Positions 42,604 to 52,013 of a DNA stretch of 64,000 bases are shown in pieces. Positions within the stretch are counted from its first letter, which is position 1. The number at the start of each line of letters is the position of its first letter. Origin of the DNA: Actinomadura citrea (GTDB taxonomy: Bacteria; Actinomycetota; Actinomycetes; Streptosporangiales; Streptosporangiaceae); NCBI RefSeq assembly GCF_013409045.1, contig NZ_JACCBT010000001.1, positions 8,224,669 to 8,288,668 on the forward strand, in the 5' to 3' direction. A program made the translations under genes and the position numbers. Under the pieces are notes generated by a model. The model saw nothing but the letters and a program-made list of their open reading frames with translations. It was not told where the DNA came from and did not search any database.

Positions 42604-42644
42604 CCGGGGCCGCCCCGCCTGACCCGGCGGCCTGACGGCCCCGG
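42604..42644 (-). terminator. Hairpin between rplO and secY
   Basis: CCGGGGCCG (42604-42612) and CGGCCCCGG (42636-42644), perfect 9-bp arms around a GC-rich loop, 41 bp after the rplO stop. It would end the ribosomal-protein transcript before secY. Confidence 0.55.
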
Positions 42645-42685
42645 GCCTCACGCGGGCACGGCCCCGGCATCGAAGGTGTTCCTTC

Positions 42686-43171
42686 TTACAGCTCGTCGGC
42701 GGATCCGCCGGCGGCGGCGATCTTCTCCTTGGCGGCGCCGGAGAAGGCGTGCGCCTTCACCTGGACCGCGACGGAGATGTCGCCCGTGCCGAGGATCTTG
42801 ACCGGACGGCCGCGGCGCACCGCGCCCTTGTTCGCCAGGTCCTCCGCCGTGACCTCGCCGCCCTCGGGGTAGAGCGCGGTGAGCTTGTCCAGGTTCACGA
42901 CCTGGAACTCGACCCGGTTCGGGTTCTTGAAGCCCTTCAGCTTCGGAACCCGGCGGATCAGGGGCATCTGGCCGCCCTCGAAACCCACGGGGACGGTGTT
43001 GCGGGCCTTGGTGCCCTTGGTGCCGCGGCCTGCGGTCTTGCCCTTGGACGCCTCGCCACGGCCCTTGCGGGTCTTGGCCTTCTTGGCGCCGGGGGCCGGA
43101 CGCAGGTCGTGCACCTTGAGCGGGGTGCCCTCGGTCTCCGCGGCGGAGTCCTTACCGAGATCAGCCGCCAT
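42686..43171 (-). CDS. rplO: 50S ribosomal protein L15
   Basis: 161 aa with an acidic N-terminal extension of 14 residues. Family blocks: VHDLRPAPGAKKAKTRKGRG, GGQMPLIRRVPKLKGF and VKAHAFSGAAKEKI. It starts 1 bp after rpmD and ends the spc ribosomal run. Confidence 0.98.
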   Translation of the reverse strand: MAADLGKDSAAETEGTPLKVHDLRPAPGAKKAKTRKGRGEASKGKTAGRGTKGTKARNTVPVGFEGGQMPLIRRVPKLKGFKNPNRVEFQVVNLDKLTALYPEGGEVTAEDLANKGAVRRGRPVKILGTGDISVAVQVKAHAFSGAAKEKIAAAGGSADEL

Positions 43172-43172
43172 G

Positions 43173-43355
43173 TCAGTCGACCTCCTCGACGGCGACCAGG
43201 TGCGCCACCGTCCGGATCATGCCGAGCACCTCGGGGCGGTCCTCGCGGACCACGCTCTGCCCGATCTTCTTCAGGCCCAGGGTGCGCAGCGTGTCACGCT
43301 GGTTCTGCTTCTCGCTGATCACGGACTTGGTCTGCGTGATCTTCAGGTTGCTCAC
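43173..43355 (-). CDS. rpmD: 50S ribosomal protein L30
   Basis: 60 aa, normal length. Begins VSNLKITQTKSVISEKQNQR and ends VAHLVAVEEVD. The GTG at 43353-43355 overlaps the rpsE TGA by 4 bp (GTGA), so it is coupled. Confidence 0.97.
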   Translation of the reverse strand: MSNLKITQTKSVISEKQNQRDTLRTLGLKKIGQSVVREDRPEVLGMIRTVAHLVAVEEVD

Positions 43356-43972
43356 GACGACGCGACCTCCGCCCTCGGCTCGCTGCCCGCGGCGCGCGCG
43401 CGCAGCATGGCCGCCGGGGCGACGTCCTCGATCGGCAGGCCGCGCTTGGCCGCGATCTCCTCGGGACGCTTCAGCGACTTCAGACCCGCGATCGTGGCGT
43501 GCACGATGTTGATCGCGTTGTCGCTGCCCAGCGACTTGCTCAGCACGTCGTGGATGCCGGCGCACTCCAGGACCGCGCGCACCGGGCCGCCGGCGATGAC
43601 GCCGGTACCGGGGCTGGCCGGACGGAGCAGGACCTCGCCCGCCGCGTCGCGCGCCTGCACCAGGTGCGGGATGGTGCCCTGGATCCGCGGCACCTTGAAG
43701 AAGTGCTTCTTGGCCTCCTCGACGCCCTTGGCGATCGCCGCGGGCACCTCCTTGGCCTTGCCGTAGCCGACGCCGACGGTGCCGTTGCCGTCACCGACGA
43801 TCACCAGGGCGGTGAAGCTGAAGCGACGTCCGCCCTTGACGACCTTGGCGACACGGTTGATCGCCACGACCTTCTCGATGTACGACTGGCCCTTGTCGGC
43901 GCCACCGCGGCGGTCGTCGCGGCGGTCGCGACGGTCGCCACCCTGACCGCCGCCACGCCTCTGCGCTGCCAT
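43352..43972 (-). CDS. rpsE: 30S ribosomal protein S5
   Basis: 206 aa from the ATG at 43970-43972 (GAGAGG upstream). The N-terminus is Gly/Arg/Asp-rich (MAAQRRGGGQGGDRRDRR), as in other actinobacteria. The S5 domain shows VVKGGRRFSFTALVIVGDG and LRPASPGTGVIAGGPVRAVL. Confidence 0.98.
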   Translation of the reverse strand: MAAQRRGGGQGGDRRDRRDDRRGGADKGQSYIEKVVAINRVAKVVKGGRRFSFTALVIVGDGNGTVGVGYGKAKEVPAAIAKGVEEAKKHFFKVPRIQGTIPHLVQARDAAGEVLLRPASPGTGVIAGGPVRAVLECAGIHDVLSKSLGSDNAINIVHATIAGLKSLKRPEEIAAKRGLPIEDVAPAAMLRARAAGSEPRAEVASS

Positions 43973-44006
43973 CAGTGGTTCCTCTCGTTCACCTTGTAAA
44001 GGGCCA

Positions 44007-44393
44007 TCAGAGCTCGAGGCCCCCCTCACGCGCACCGTCCGCGACAGCGGCGATGCGACCGTGGTACTTGTTGCCGCCGCGGTCGAACACGACCGCGTGG
44101 ACGCCGGCCTGCTTGGCCCGCTCGGCGACGAGCTCGCCGACCTTGCGGGACTTGGCCGTCTTGTCGCCGGAGTCGGCGCGCAGGTCCGCCTCCATCGTCG
44201 ACGCGCTGGCCAGCGTGTGGCCCTTGTCGTCGTCGATGACCTGGACGAACACGTGCCTGCTGGAGCGGGTCACGACCAGGCGCGGCCGTGCGGCGCTGCC
44301 CACGACCTTCTTGCGGACCCGCAGGTGCCGGCGCTTGCGAGCAAGCTGGCGACCGCTCGTGGCCTTGCCGGCCAGGGTCTTGGTGCCTGCCAT
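44007..44393 (-). CDS. rplR: 50S ribosomal protein L18
   Basis: 128 aa. Binds 5S rRNA. Blocks: RRHLRVRKKVVGSAARPRL, VFVQVIDDDKGHTLASAST and FDRGGNKYHGRIAAVADGAR. ATG 2 bp downstream of the rplF stop, so translation is tightly coupled. Confidence 0.98.
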   Translation of the reverse strand: MAGTKTLAGKATSGRQLARKRRHLRVRKKVVGSAARPRLVVTRSSRHVFVQVIDDDKGHTLASASTMEADLRADSGDKTAKSRKVGELVAERAKQAGVHAVVFDRGGNKYHGRIAAVADGAREGGLEL

Positions 44394-44395
44394 GA

Positions 44396-44932
44396 CTACT
44401 TACCAGCCTTTCCGACCTTGCGGCGGATCTGCTCGCCCTCGTAGCGCACGCCCTTGCCCTTGTACGGGTCGGGCTTGCGCAGCTTACGGATGCGGGCGGC
44501 GATCTCACCGACGAGCTGCTTGTCGATGCCCTCGACGACGAGCTGCGTCGGCCTCTCCACCGTGAAGGTGATGCCCTCCGGCGCCTCGAACGGGATCGGG
44601 TGGCTGTAGCCGAGCGAGAACTCCACGTTCTTGCCCTTGGCCACCACCCGGTAGCCGACGCCCTGGATGACCAGGGTCTTCTTGTAGCCGTCGGTGACCC
44701 CGACGACCATGTTGTTGATCAGCGTTCGGGTGAGCCCGTGCAGACCGCGCACCTTGTTGACGTCATTGGGCCGGGAGACGACGAGCTGGCCGTCCTCCTG
44801 CTTGACCTCGATGGGCTCGGCGACGGTGTGCGAGAGCGTGCCCTTCGGGCCCTTGACGGTGACCTCGCGGCCTTCGAGCTTCACCTCGACACCGCTGGGC
44901 AGGCTGATGGGGAGACGTCCGATACGAGACAT
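44396..44932 (-). CDS. rplF: 50S ribosomal protein L6
   Basis: 178 aa from the ATG at 44930-44932 (MSRIGRLPISLPSGVEV). Two L6 folds, ending PYKGKGVRYEGEQIRRKVGK. A longer reading from 44986 would overlap rpsH and is not supported. Confidence 0.98.
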   Translation of the reverse strand: MSRIGRLPISLPSGVEVKLEGREVTVKGPKGTLSHTVAEPIEVKQEDGQLVVSRPNDVNKVRGLHGLTRTLINNMVVGVTDGYKKTLVIQGVGYRVVAKGKNVEFSLGYSHPIPFEAPEGITFTVERPTQLVVEGIDKQLVGEIAARIRKLRKPDPYKGKGVRYEGEQIRRKVGKAGK

Positions 44933-44948
44933 TTGTAGTGCCCTCCCC

Positions 44949-45347
44949 TCACCAAACGTAGGCGAGGACTTCCCCGCCCACTCCACGCTTGCCGGCCTGA
45001 CGGTCCGTCATCAGGCCCGAGGACGTCGAGATGATCGCGACGCCCAGCCCGCCCAGGACCTTCGGCAGGTTGTCCTTCTTCGCGTACACGCGCAGACCCG
45101 GCTTCGAGACGCGCTTGATGCCGGCGATCGAACGCTCGCGGGTCGGGCCGAACTTCAGCTCGATCAGGAGCTTCTTGCCGACCTCGGCGTCCTCCACGGT
45201 CCAGCCCGAGATGTAGCCCTCCTGCTGGAGGATCTCGGCGATGTGCGCCTTGATCTTCGAGTACGGCATCGCCACGGAGTCGTGGTACGCCGAATTCGCG
45301 TTACGCAGACGCGTCAGCATGTCTGCGATCGGGTCGGTCATCGTCAT
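44949..45347 (-). CDS. rpsH: 30S ribosomal protein S8
   Basis: 132 aa. Starts MTMTDPIADMLTRLRNAN; C-terminal IISTSSGLMTDRQAGKRGVG. In E. coli S8 represses the spc operon by binding near rplE; here a 147-bp spacer with two hairpins precedes the gene. Confidence 0.98.
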   Translation of the reverse strand: MTMTDPIADMLTRLRNANSAYHDSVAMPYSKIKAHIAEILQQEGYISGWTVEDAEVGKKLLIELKFGPTRERSIAGIKRVSKPGLRVYAKKDNLPKVLGGLGVAIISTSSGLMTDRQAGKRGVGGEVLAYVW

Positions 45348-45416
45348 GGCCTACTGGCCCTCCCTCGCCACGGTTTCCTCGGATTGATGCGGCCCGTGGA
45401 CCTTTGGCGCGGTCGT

Positions 45417-45488
45417 GGGCGCCCTCTCAGGCGCCCGGTTGGTCATTACAGGCCGGCTCCCGCCGCCCCCGGAGCCGCGCTCCGGGGG
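45417..45488 (-). terminator. Two hairpins between rpsZ and rpsH
   Basis: GGGCGCC-CTCTCA-GGCGCCC (45417-45436) and CCCCCGGAGC-CGC-GCTCCGGGGG (45466-45488), both perfect. The second lies 6 bp after the rpsZ stop. They may attenuate the spc operon or serve as an S8-type regulatory site. Confidence 0.5.
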
Positions 45489-45494
45489 ACGCGG

Positions 45495-45680
45495 TCACCA
45501 GCTGGACTTCGTGATGCCAGGCAGCTCGCCGCGGTGGGCCATCTCCCGGAAGCACACACGGCACAGGCCGAACTTCCGGTAGACGGAGCGCGGACGCCCG
45601 CAGCGCGAGCACCGAGTGTACGCGCGCACGCCGAACTTCGGCTTCCGCGCCGCCTTGGCGATCAGCGACTTCTTCGCCAT
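45495..45680 (-). CDS. rpsZ: 30S ribosomal protein S14, type Z
   Basis: 61 aa. Four Cys in CSRCGRP (24, 27) and CRVCFRE (40, 43) bind zinc; this is the short C+ form. Starts MAKKSLIAKAARKPKFGVRA, 2 bp after the rplE stop. Confidence 0.97.
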   Translation of the reverse strand: MAKKSLIAKAARKPKFGVRAYTRCSRCGRPRSVYRKFGLCRVCFREMAHRGELPGITKSSW

Positions 45681-45682
45681 GC

Positions 45683-46258
45683 TCAGCTCTCCTTGAAGGG
45701 GAAGCCCAGGAGCTTGAGCAGCGCCCGGCCCTCGTCGTCGGTCTTCGCGGACGTCACGACCGTGATGTCCATGCCCCGCGAGCGGTCGATCTTGTCCGGG
45801 TCGACCTCGTGGAACATGACCTGCTCGGTCAGCCCGAAGGTGTAGTTGCCGTTGCCGTCGAACTGCTTCGGCGACAGCCCGCGGAAGTCGCGGATACGGG
45901 GCAGCGCCGTGGCGAGCAGGCGGTCCAGGAACTCCCACATCCGGTCGCCGCGCAGCGTGGCGTGCGCGCCGATCGGCATGCCCTCGCGCAGCTTGAACTG
46001 CGCGATGGACTTGCGGGCCCGGTTCACCGCGGGCTTCTGCCCGGTGATCGCCGCCAGGTCGCGGATCGCGCCCTCGATCAGCTTGGCGTCCTTGGCCGCG
46101 TCACCGACCCCCATGTTGACCACGATCTTGGTCAGCGAGGGGATCTGCATGACGTTGGCGTAGCCGAACTGCTCGCGCATCTGGCCCGCGATCTCCTCGC
46201 GGTAGCGCACCTTGAGCCTCGGCGTCGGCACGGGACGCTCGGTAACGGTCTCGGTCAT
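45683..46258 (-). CDS. rplE: 50S ribosomal protein L5
   Basis: 191 aa. Contains PSLTKIVVNMGVGDAAKDAK, TGQKPAVNRARKSIAQFKLR and LTEQVMFHEVDPDKIDRSRG. Contacts 5S rRNA and P-site tRNA. GGAGAT upstream; 5 bp after rplX. Confidence 0.98.
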   Translation of the reverse strand: MTETVTERPVPTPRLKVRYREEIAGQMREQFGYANVMQIPSLTKIVVNMGVGDAAKDAKLIEGAIRDLAAITGQKPAVNRARKSIAQFKLREGMPIGAHATLRGDRMWEFLDRLLATALPRIRDFRGLSPKQFDGNGNYTFGLTEQVMFHEVDPDKIDRSRGMDITVVTSAKTDDEGRALLKLLGFPFKES

Positions 46259-46263
46259 CGGTC

Positions 46264-46572
46264 TCAGATCTCCTTACCGCTACGGCGCGAGATCCGAACC
46301 TTCGTGCCGTCGTCGTTGGTGCGGTAACCGACCCGGGCCGGCTTGCCGTCCTCGACGATCGCGACGTTGCTGACGTGCAGCGGCGCCTCGACCGTGACGC
46401 GACCGCTCTCCTTGCCGGCACGCTGCTGGTCGGCCTTGATGTTCTTGGTGATGAGGTTGACGCCCTCGACGACGACCCGCTCCTCGCGCGGGATGACGCG
46501 CAGGACCTTGCCCGTCGCGCCCTTGTCCTTGCCGGCGATGACGATGACCTCGTCGCCCTTACGGATCTTCAT
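46264..46572 (-). CDS. rplX: 50S ribosomal protein L24
   Basis: 102 aa. Opens with the KOW motif (MKIRKGDEVIVIAGKDKGAT) and the VEGVNLITKNIKADQQ loop. Its ATG shares one base with the rplN TGA. Confidence 0.98.
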   Translation of the reverse strand: MKIRKGDEVIVIAGKDKGATGKVLRVIPREERVVVEGVNLITKNIKADQQRAGKESGRVTVEAPLHVSNVAIVEDGKPARVGYRTNDDGTKVRISRRSGKEI

Positions 46573-46940
46573 CAGAGCACCTCCGGCGCGAGCGAGATGA
46601 TGCGCATGAACTTCTTCTCGCGCAGTTCGCGGCCCACCGGGCCGAAGATACGGGTGCCGCGGGGGTCGCCGCCGTCCTTGATGAGGACGGCGGCGTTCTC
46701 GTCGAAGCGGATGTAGGAGCCGTCCGGGCGCCGGCGCTCCTTGCGGGTGCGCACGACGACCGCCTTGACGACGTCACCCTTCTTCACGCCGGCGCCGGGA
46801 AGGGCGTCCTTCACCGTCGCGACGATGATGTCGCCGACTCCCGCGTAGCGCCGACCCGAGCCGCCGAGAACCCGGATGCAAAGGATCTCCTTCGCACCCG
46901 TGTTGTCGGCGACCTTGAGTCGCGACTCCTGCTGGATCAC
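46572..46940 (-). CDS. rplN: 50S ribosomal protein L14
   Basis: 122 aa, canonical. MIQQESRLKVADNTGAKEIL at the N-terminus; AAVLIKDGGDPRGTRIFGPV near the C-terminus. It opens the spc group after a 110-bp hairpin-rich spacer. Confidence 0.98.
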   Translation of the reverse strand: MIQQESRLKVADNTGAKEILCIRVLGGSGRRYAGVGDIIVATVKDALPGAGVKKGDVVKAVVVRTRKERRRPDGSYIRFDENAAVLIKDGGDPRGTRIFGPVGRELREKKFMRIISLAPEVL

Positions 46941-46967
46941 GTCTAACTCCTGTTCGTCACACCGGTT

Positions 46968-47038
46968 CTCGGCGCCCCCTTCGCGGGCGCCGAGCCTGGT
47001 GGAACCAGACTGTGGTCAATAGCGGGACTGCGTCCCGC
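46968..47038 (-). terminator. Hairpins between rpsQ and rplN
   Basis: CTCGGCGCCC/GGGCGCCGAG (46968-46994, 10-bp stem, 7-nt loop) and GCGGGAC-TGC-GTCCCGC (47022-47038, 7-bp stem). They mark the S10/spc operon boundary. Confidence 0.6.
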
Positions 47039-47050
47039 GGGCCTGCGGCC

Positions 47051-47323
47051 CTACTTGGCCTTCTCGAGGATCTCCACCACGCGCCACCGCTTGGTGGCCG
47101 ACAGCGGGCGGGTCTCCATGAGACGGACACGGTCGCCGACGCCGCACTCGTTGGCCTCGTCGTGCGCCTTGTAGTTCTTCGTGCGGCGGATCACCTTGTG
47201 GTACTTGGGGTGCTTCACGCGGTCCTCGACGGACACGACCACGGTCTTGTCCATCTTGTCGCTGACCACGAGACCCTCAAGGATCTTGCGGCTGCTCCGC
47301 TGCTCGGTCTGCTGCTCGGTCAT
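47051..47323 (-). CDS. rpsQ: 30S ribosomal protein S17
   Basis: 90 aa. Core GLVVSDKMDKTVVVSVEDRV and NECGVGDRVRLMETRPLSAT. Overlaps rpmC by 4 bp (ATGA). Last gene of the S10-type group. Confidence 0.98.
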   Translation of the reverse strand: MTEQQTEQRSSRKILEGLVVSDKMDKTVVVSVEDRVKHPKYHKVIRRTKNYKAHDEANECGVGDRVRLMETRPLSATKRWRVVEILEKAK

Positions 47324-47559
47324 TCGTTGCCCTCCGCGGCGTCCTCGACCGTCACGATGCCGAGCTCGCGCTCCCGCATCACGGTGTAGATGCGAGCGAT
47401 CTCGCGCTTGACGGTGCGCAGCCGCCCGTGGCTTTCAAGCTGGCCGGTCGCGGCCTGGAAGCGGAGGTTGAACAGCTCCTCCTTGGCCTCCTTGAGCTTG
47501 GTGACCAGGACGTCCTCGGGCTCGGTCCGCAGGTCGTCGGCGGTAAGACCCTTGGCCAT
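47320..47559 (-). CDS. rpmC: 50S ribosomal protein L29
   Basis: 79 aa, two-helix protein with LKEAKEELFNLRFQAATGQL. It has a short acidic C-terminal extension. Its ATG shares one base with the rplP stop, and its stop overlaps rpsQ. Confidence 0.97.
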   Translation of the reverse strand: MAKGLTADDLRTEPEDVLVTKLKEAKEELFNLRFQAATGQLESHGRLRTVKREIARIYTVMRERELGIVTVEDAAEGNE

Positions 47560-47978
47560 CAGGACTCACCCACCTCTCGCTTGACGATCTTGCACTTCAT
47601 CGGCAGCTTGTGGATCGCGCGGGTGAGCGCCTCCCGAGCGACCTGCTCGTTCGGGTAGGAGATCTCGAACAGCACGCGGCCCGGCTTGACGTTGGCCACC
47701 CACCACTCCACGGAACCCTTGCCGGAGCCCATGCGGGTCTCGGCGGGCTTCTTGGTCAGCGGACGGTCCGGGAAGATGTTGATCCAGACCTTGCCGCCAC
47801 GCTTGATGTGGCGGGTCATGGCGATACGAGCGGCCTCGATCTGCCGGTTGGTCACGTACGCGCTCTCGACGGCCTGGATGCCGTACTCGCCGAACGTCAC
47901 CCTCGTGCCGCCCTTGGCCATGCCGCGGCGCTTCGGGTGGTGCTGCTTGCGGTGCTTGACCTTGCGAGGGATCAGCAT
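47559..47978 (-). CDS. rplP: 50S ribosomal protein L16
   Basis: 139 aa. MLIPRKVKHRKQHHPKRRGM start; IFPDRPLTKKPAETRMGSGK with the Arg of the hydroxylation loop. Lies 7 bp after rpsC. Confidence 0.98.
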   Translation of the reverse strand: MLIPRKVKHRKQHHPKRRGMAKGGTRVTFGEYGIQAVESAYVTNRQIEAARIAMTRHIKRGGKVWINIFPDRPLTKKPAETRMGSGKGSVEWWVANVKPGRVLFEISYPNEQVAREALTRAIHKLPMKCKIVKREVGES

Positions 47979-47985
47979 CGGTTAC

Positions 47986-48839
<854 letters not shown>

Positions 48840-48840
<1 letters not shown>

Positions 48841-49223
48841 TACCGGGCCCTCCTCGTCTTCTTACCGCCGCCGGACGCGGCCACAGCGTCGTCTCGCGAC
48901 TCCACGACCACGGTGATGTGGCTCGTGCGCTTGTTGATGCGGTAAGCCCGGCCCTGGGCGCGGGGGCGGAAACGCTTCAGCGTCGGCCCCTCGTCCACCC
49001 ACGCGCGACTGACGACGAGCGTGCCCGAGTCGAGCTTGAAGTTGTGCTCGGCGTTGGCGATGGCACTCGCCAGCACCTTGCCCACCGGCTCACCGGCTGC
49101 CTGGGGGGCGAACCGCAGCACCGCCTGAGCCTCCGCGGCAGGCAGGCCGCGGATGAGGTCCACCACGCGGCGGGCCTTCCTGGGCGTGACGCGGATGAAC
49201 CGCGCCTGGGCCCTGGCTTCCAT
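48840..49223 (-). CDS. rplV: 50S ribosomal protein L22
   Basis: 127 aa. Core ARFIRVTPRKARRVVDLIRG; the tunnel hairpin RFRPRAQGRAYRINKRTSHI is intact. C-terminal basic tail GGGKKTRRAR. Confidence 0.98.
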
Positions 49224-49263
49224 CGCTGTTCCCTCTCTCCTACGTGCTAACTGCTCTGCCTGC

Positions 49264-49545
49264 TCAGCCTCGGCGGCTGCGGCGGTCTTCCTTGACGTGG
49301 CTGCGGAACGTACGCGTCGGCGCGAACTCGCCGAGCTTGTGTCCCACCATCGAGTCGGTGATGAACACCGGGACGTGCTTGCGGCCGTCGTGCACGGCGA
49401 TCGTGTGACCGATCATGTCCGGCACGATCATGGAGCGCCGCGACCACGTCTTGATGACGTTCTTGGTGCCCTTCTCGTTCTGGACGTCCACCTTCTTGAT
49501 GAGGTGGTCGTCCACGAACGGGCCCTTCTTCAGGCTACGTGGCAT
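49264..49545 (-). CDS. rpsS: 30S ribosomal protein S19
   Basis: 93 aa. MPRSLKKGPFVDDHLIKKVD and HNGRKHVPVFITDSMVGHKL-type block (here HDGRKHVPVF). Ends in FRSHVKEDRRSRRG. Lies 12 bp after rplB. Confidence 0.98.
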   Translation of the reverse strand: MPRSLKKGPFVDDHLIKKVDVQNEKGTKNVIKTWSRRSMIVPDMIGHTIAVHDGRKHVPVFITDSMVGHKLGEFAPTRTFRSHVKEDRRSRRG

Positions 49546-49557
49546 GACGAGCGACTC

Positions 49558-50391
49558 CTACCGCTTCTTCTTGCTGCGACGACGGACGATCAGCCGGTCG
49601 CTCGACTTGTTCGCCTGGCGAGTGCGGCCTTCCTTCTTACCGGCCGGGTTCACCGGGTGCCGGCCACCGGAGGTCTTGCCCTCACCACCACCGTGCGGGT
49701 GGTCGATCGGGTTCATGGCCACGCCGCGGACGGTCGGGCGCTTGCCCTTCCACCGCATGCGGCCGGCCTTGCCCCAGTTGATGTTCGACTGCTCGGCGTT
49801 GCCGACCTCGCCGACCGTCGCGCGGCAGCGCACGTCCACCATCCGCATCTCGCCGGAAGGCATGCGCAGCGTGGCGTACTTGCCCTCCTTGGCCAGCAGC
49901 TGGACGCCGGCGCCCGCGCTGCGGGCGATCTTGGCGCCGCCGCCGGGCCGCAGCTCGATGGCGTGCACGACCGTACCGGTCGGGATGTTGCGCAGCGGAA
50001 GGCAGTTGCCCGGCTTGATGTCCGCGCCCTGCCCGTTCTCCACCCGGTCGCCCTGGCGCAGGCCACGCGGCGCGAGGATGTAACGCTTCTCGCCGTCCGC
50101 GTAGTGCAGCAGCGCGATCCGCGCGGTGCGGTTCGGGTCGTACTCGATGTGCGCGACCTTGGCCGGAACGCCGTCCTTGTCGTGCCGGCGGAAGTCGATC
50201 AGGCGGTACGCGCGCTTGTGCCCGCCGCCCTGGTGCCGGGTCGTGATGCGGCCGTGGTTGTTGCGGCCGCCCTTCTTGGGGAGCGGACGCAGCAGCGACT
50301 TCTCGGGTTCGCGGCGCGTGACCTCGACGAAGTCGGCCACGCTGGACCCGCGACGACCCGGAGTCGTCGGCTTGTAATTACGGATGCCCAT
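49558..50391 (-). CDS. rplB: 50S ribosomal protein L2
   Basis: 277 aa. The peptidyl-transferase-near loop VAMNPIDHPHGGGEGKTSGG is intact, as is GRNNHGRITTRHQGGGHKR. Canonical length. Confidence 0.99.
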   Translation of the reverse strand: MGIRNYKPTTPGRRGSSVADFVEVTRREPEKSLLRPLPKKGGRNNHGRITTRHQGGGHKRAYRLIDFRRHDKDGVPAKVAHIEYDPNRTARIALLHYADGEKRYILAPRGLRQGDRVENGQGADIKPGNCLPLRNIPTGTVVHAIELRPGGGAKIARSAGAGVQLLAKEGKYATLRMPSGEMRMVDVRCRATVGEVGNAEQSNINWGKAGRMRWKGKRPTVRGVAMNPIDHPHGGGEGKTSGGRHPVNPAGKKEGRTRQANKSSDRLIVRRRSKKKR

Positions 50392-50426
50392 CTTTTTCGT
50401 TCATCCCTTGTCTGTCTTCGGGACGA

Positions 50427-50446
50427 CCCGGCCTGTTTAGGCCGGG
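50427..50446 (-). terminator. Hairpin overlapping the rplW stop
   Basis: CCCGGCCT-GTTT-AGGCCGGG, a perfect 8-bp stem that includes the rplW TAA (50437-50439). It lies in the rplW-rplB junction; more likely an attenuator or stabiliser than a full terminator. Confidence 0.45.
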
Positions 50447-50736
50447 CCGCCGAAGATGTCGATCCGCTCGCCCTCGGCGAGGCTGACGATGGCGCGCTTG
50501 GTGTCCTTGCGCTTGCCGTAGCCGAACCGCGTGCGCTTGCGCTTGCCCTGCCGGTTGAGCGTGTTCACGCTCGTCACCTTGACACCGAACACCGACTCGA
50601 CGGCCTGCTTGATCTGCGTCTTGTTGGCGTCCGTGCGGACGACGAAGGTGTACTTGTTCTCGTCCAGCAGCCCGTAGCTCTTCTCCGAGACGACCGGCGC
50701 GATGATGATGTCGCGGGGGTCAGCGATCTTGTTCAT
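50437..50736 (-). CDS. rplW: 50S ribosomal protein L23
   Basis: 99 aa. KIADPRDIIIAPVVSEKSYG at the start; VNTLNRQGKRKRTRFGYGKR loop. Sits at the exit tunnel. Starts 12 bp after rplD. Confidence 0.98.
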   Translation of the reverse strand: MNKIADPRDIIIAPVVSEKSYGLLDENKYTFVVRTDANKTQIKQAVESVFGVKVTSVNTLNRQGKRKRTRFGYGKRKDTKRAIVSLAEGERIDIFGGPA

Positions 50737-50748
50737 GTGCGACCCTCC

Positions 50749-51351
50749 TTACTTCTTCTTCGCGCGCGAGATGAACTCGTCGTACGCCGTCTTCGTGAAG
50801 ACGACGTCGTCGTTCACCAGCACGTCGTAGGTGTTGAGCTGGTCGGAGACGATCACGTGCACGCTCGGCTCGTTGCGCAGGCTCTTCCAGGTCACGTCGT
50901 CCTCGCGGTCCAGAACCAGCAGGACGCGCTTGGCCTCGGTGATGTCGCGCAGCGCCTTCAGCGCCGTCCTCGTCTTCGGGGTGTCGCCCTCGATGAGGTT
51001 GTCGACCACGTGCACCCGGCCGAACCGGGCGCGGTCGGACAGGGCGCCGCGCAGTGCGGCGGCCTTCATCTTCTTGGGCGTCCGCTGCGAGTAGTCCCGC
51101 GGCTGCGGGCCGTGCACGACGCCGCCGCCGGCGAACTGGGGCGCGCGGGTCGAGCCCTGGCGGGCGCGGCCGGTGCCCTTCTGCCGGTACGGCTTCTTGC
51201 CACCGCCGGAGACGTCGCCCCGGGTCTTGGTGGCGTGCGTGCCCTGGCGCGCCGCGGCCAGCTGCGCCACCACGACCTGGTGGATCAGCGGCACGCTGGT
51301 CTTCGCGTCGAAGACCTCGGCGGGCAGTTCGATGTCGAGCTTGGAGGTCAC
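50749..51351 (-). CDS. rplD: 50S ribosomal protein L4
   Basis: 200 aa from the GTG at 51349-51351, overlapping the rplC TGA by 4 bp. The tunnel loop GDVSGGGKKPYRQKGTGRAR is intact. Longer readings lie in rplC in another frame. Confidence 0.98.
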   Translation of the reverse strand: MTSKLDIELPAEVFDAKTSVPLIHQVVVAQLAAARQGTHATKTRGDVSGGGKKPYRQKGTGRARQGSTRAPQFAGGGVVHGPQPRDYSQRTPKKMKAAALRGALSDRARFGRVHVVDNLIEGDTPKTRTALKALRDITEAKRVLLVLDREDDVTWKSLRNEPSVHVIVSDQLNTYDVLVNDDVVFTKTAYDEFISRAKKK

Positions 51352-51998
51352 TTGCCCGCTCCCTTCACTGCGTCGCGGACCAGCACCACGCCGCCGTTGG
51401 GACCGGGAACCGCGCCCTTGATGAGCAGCAGGTTCTTCTCCGCGTCGATGGCGTGGACGGTCAGGTTCTGCACGGTGGTACGGGCGTTGCCGTGCCGGCC
51501 CGCCATGCGGAGGCCCTTGAAGACGCGACCAGGGGTCGCGCAGCCGCCGATCGAACCCGGCGAGCGGTGCTTGCGCTGGGTGCCGTGCGAGGCGCCGAGG
51601 CCCTTGAAGCCATGGCGCTTCATGACACCGGCGGTGCCCTTGCCCTTGCTGGTGCCGGTAACGTCGATCTTCTGGCCGGCCTCGAAGACGCTGGCGGTGA
51701 TCTCCTGGCCGAGTTCGAACTCGGTGGTGTCGTCGGCCCGCAGTTCGACGAGGTAGCGGCGCGGCGTGACGCCGGCCTTCTCGAAGTGACCCGTGCTCGG
51801 CTTGTTCACCTTGCGCGGGTCGATCTGCCCGAACCCGAGCTGGACGGCGGTGTAGCCGTCCTTCTCCTGGCTCTTGAGCTGGGTGACGACACACGGCCCG
51901 GCCTGGACGACGGTCACCGGAACGATCCGGCCCTCATCGTCGAAGACCTGGGTCATGCCGAGCTTCTCGCCCAGGACGCCCTTCCTCTGCGTACTCAT
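51348..51998 (-). CDS. rplC: 50S ribosomal protein L3
   Basis: 216 aa. GVLGEKLGMTQVFDDEGRIV start; central loop KRHGFKGLGASHGTQRKHRS with the peptidyl-transferase-near GSIGGCATPGRVFKGLRMAG. GTGA junction with rplD. Confidence 0.99.
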   Translation of the reverse strand: MSTQRKGVLGEKLGMTQVFDDEGRIVPVTVVQAGPCVVTQLKSQEKDGYTAVQLGFGQIDPRKVNKPSTGHFEKAGVTPRRYLVELRADDTTEFELGQEITASVFEAGQKIDVTGTSKGKGTAGVMKRHGFKGLGASHGTQRKHRSPGSIGGCATPGRVFKGLRMAGRHGNARTTVQNLTVHAIDAEKNLLLIKGAVPGPNGGVVLVRDAVKGAGK

Positions 51999-52013
51999 CT
52001 CTCGGTGCGTCCC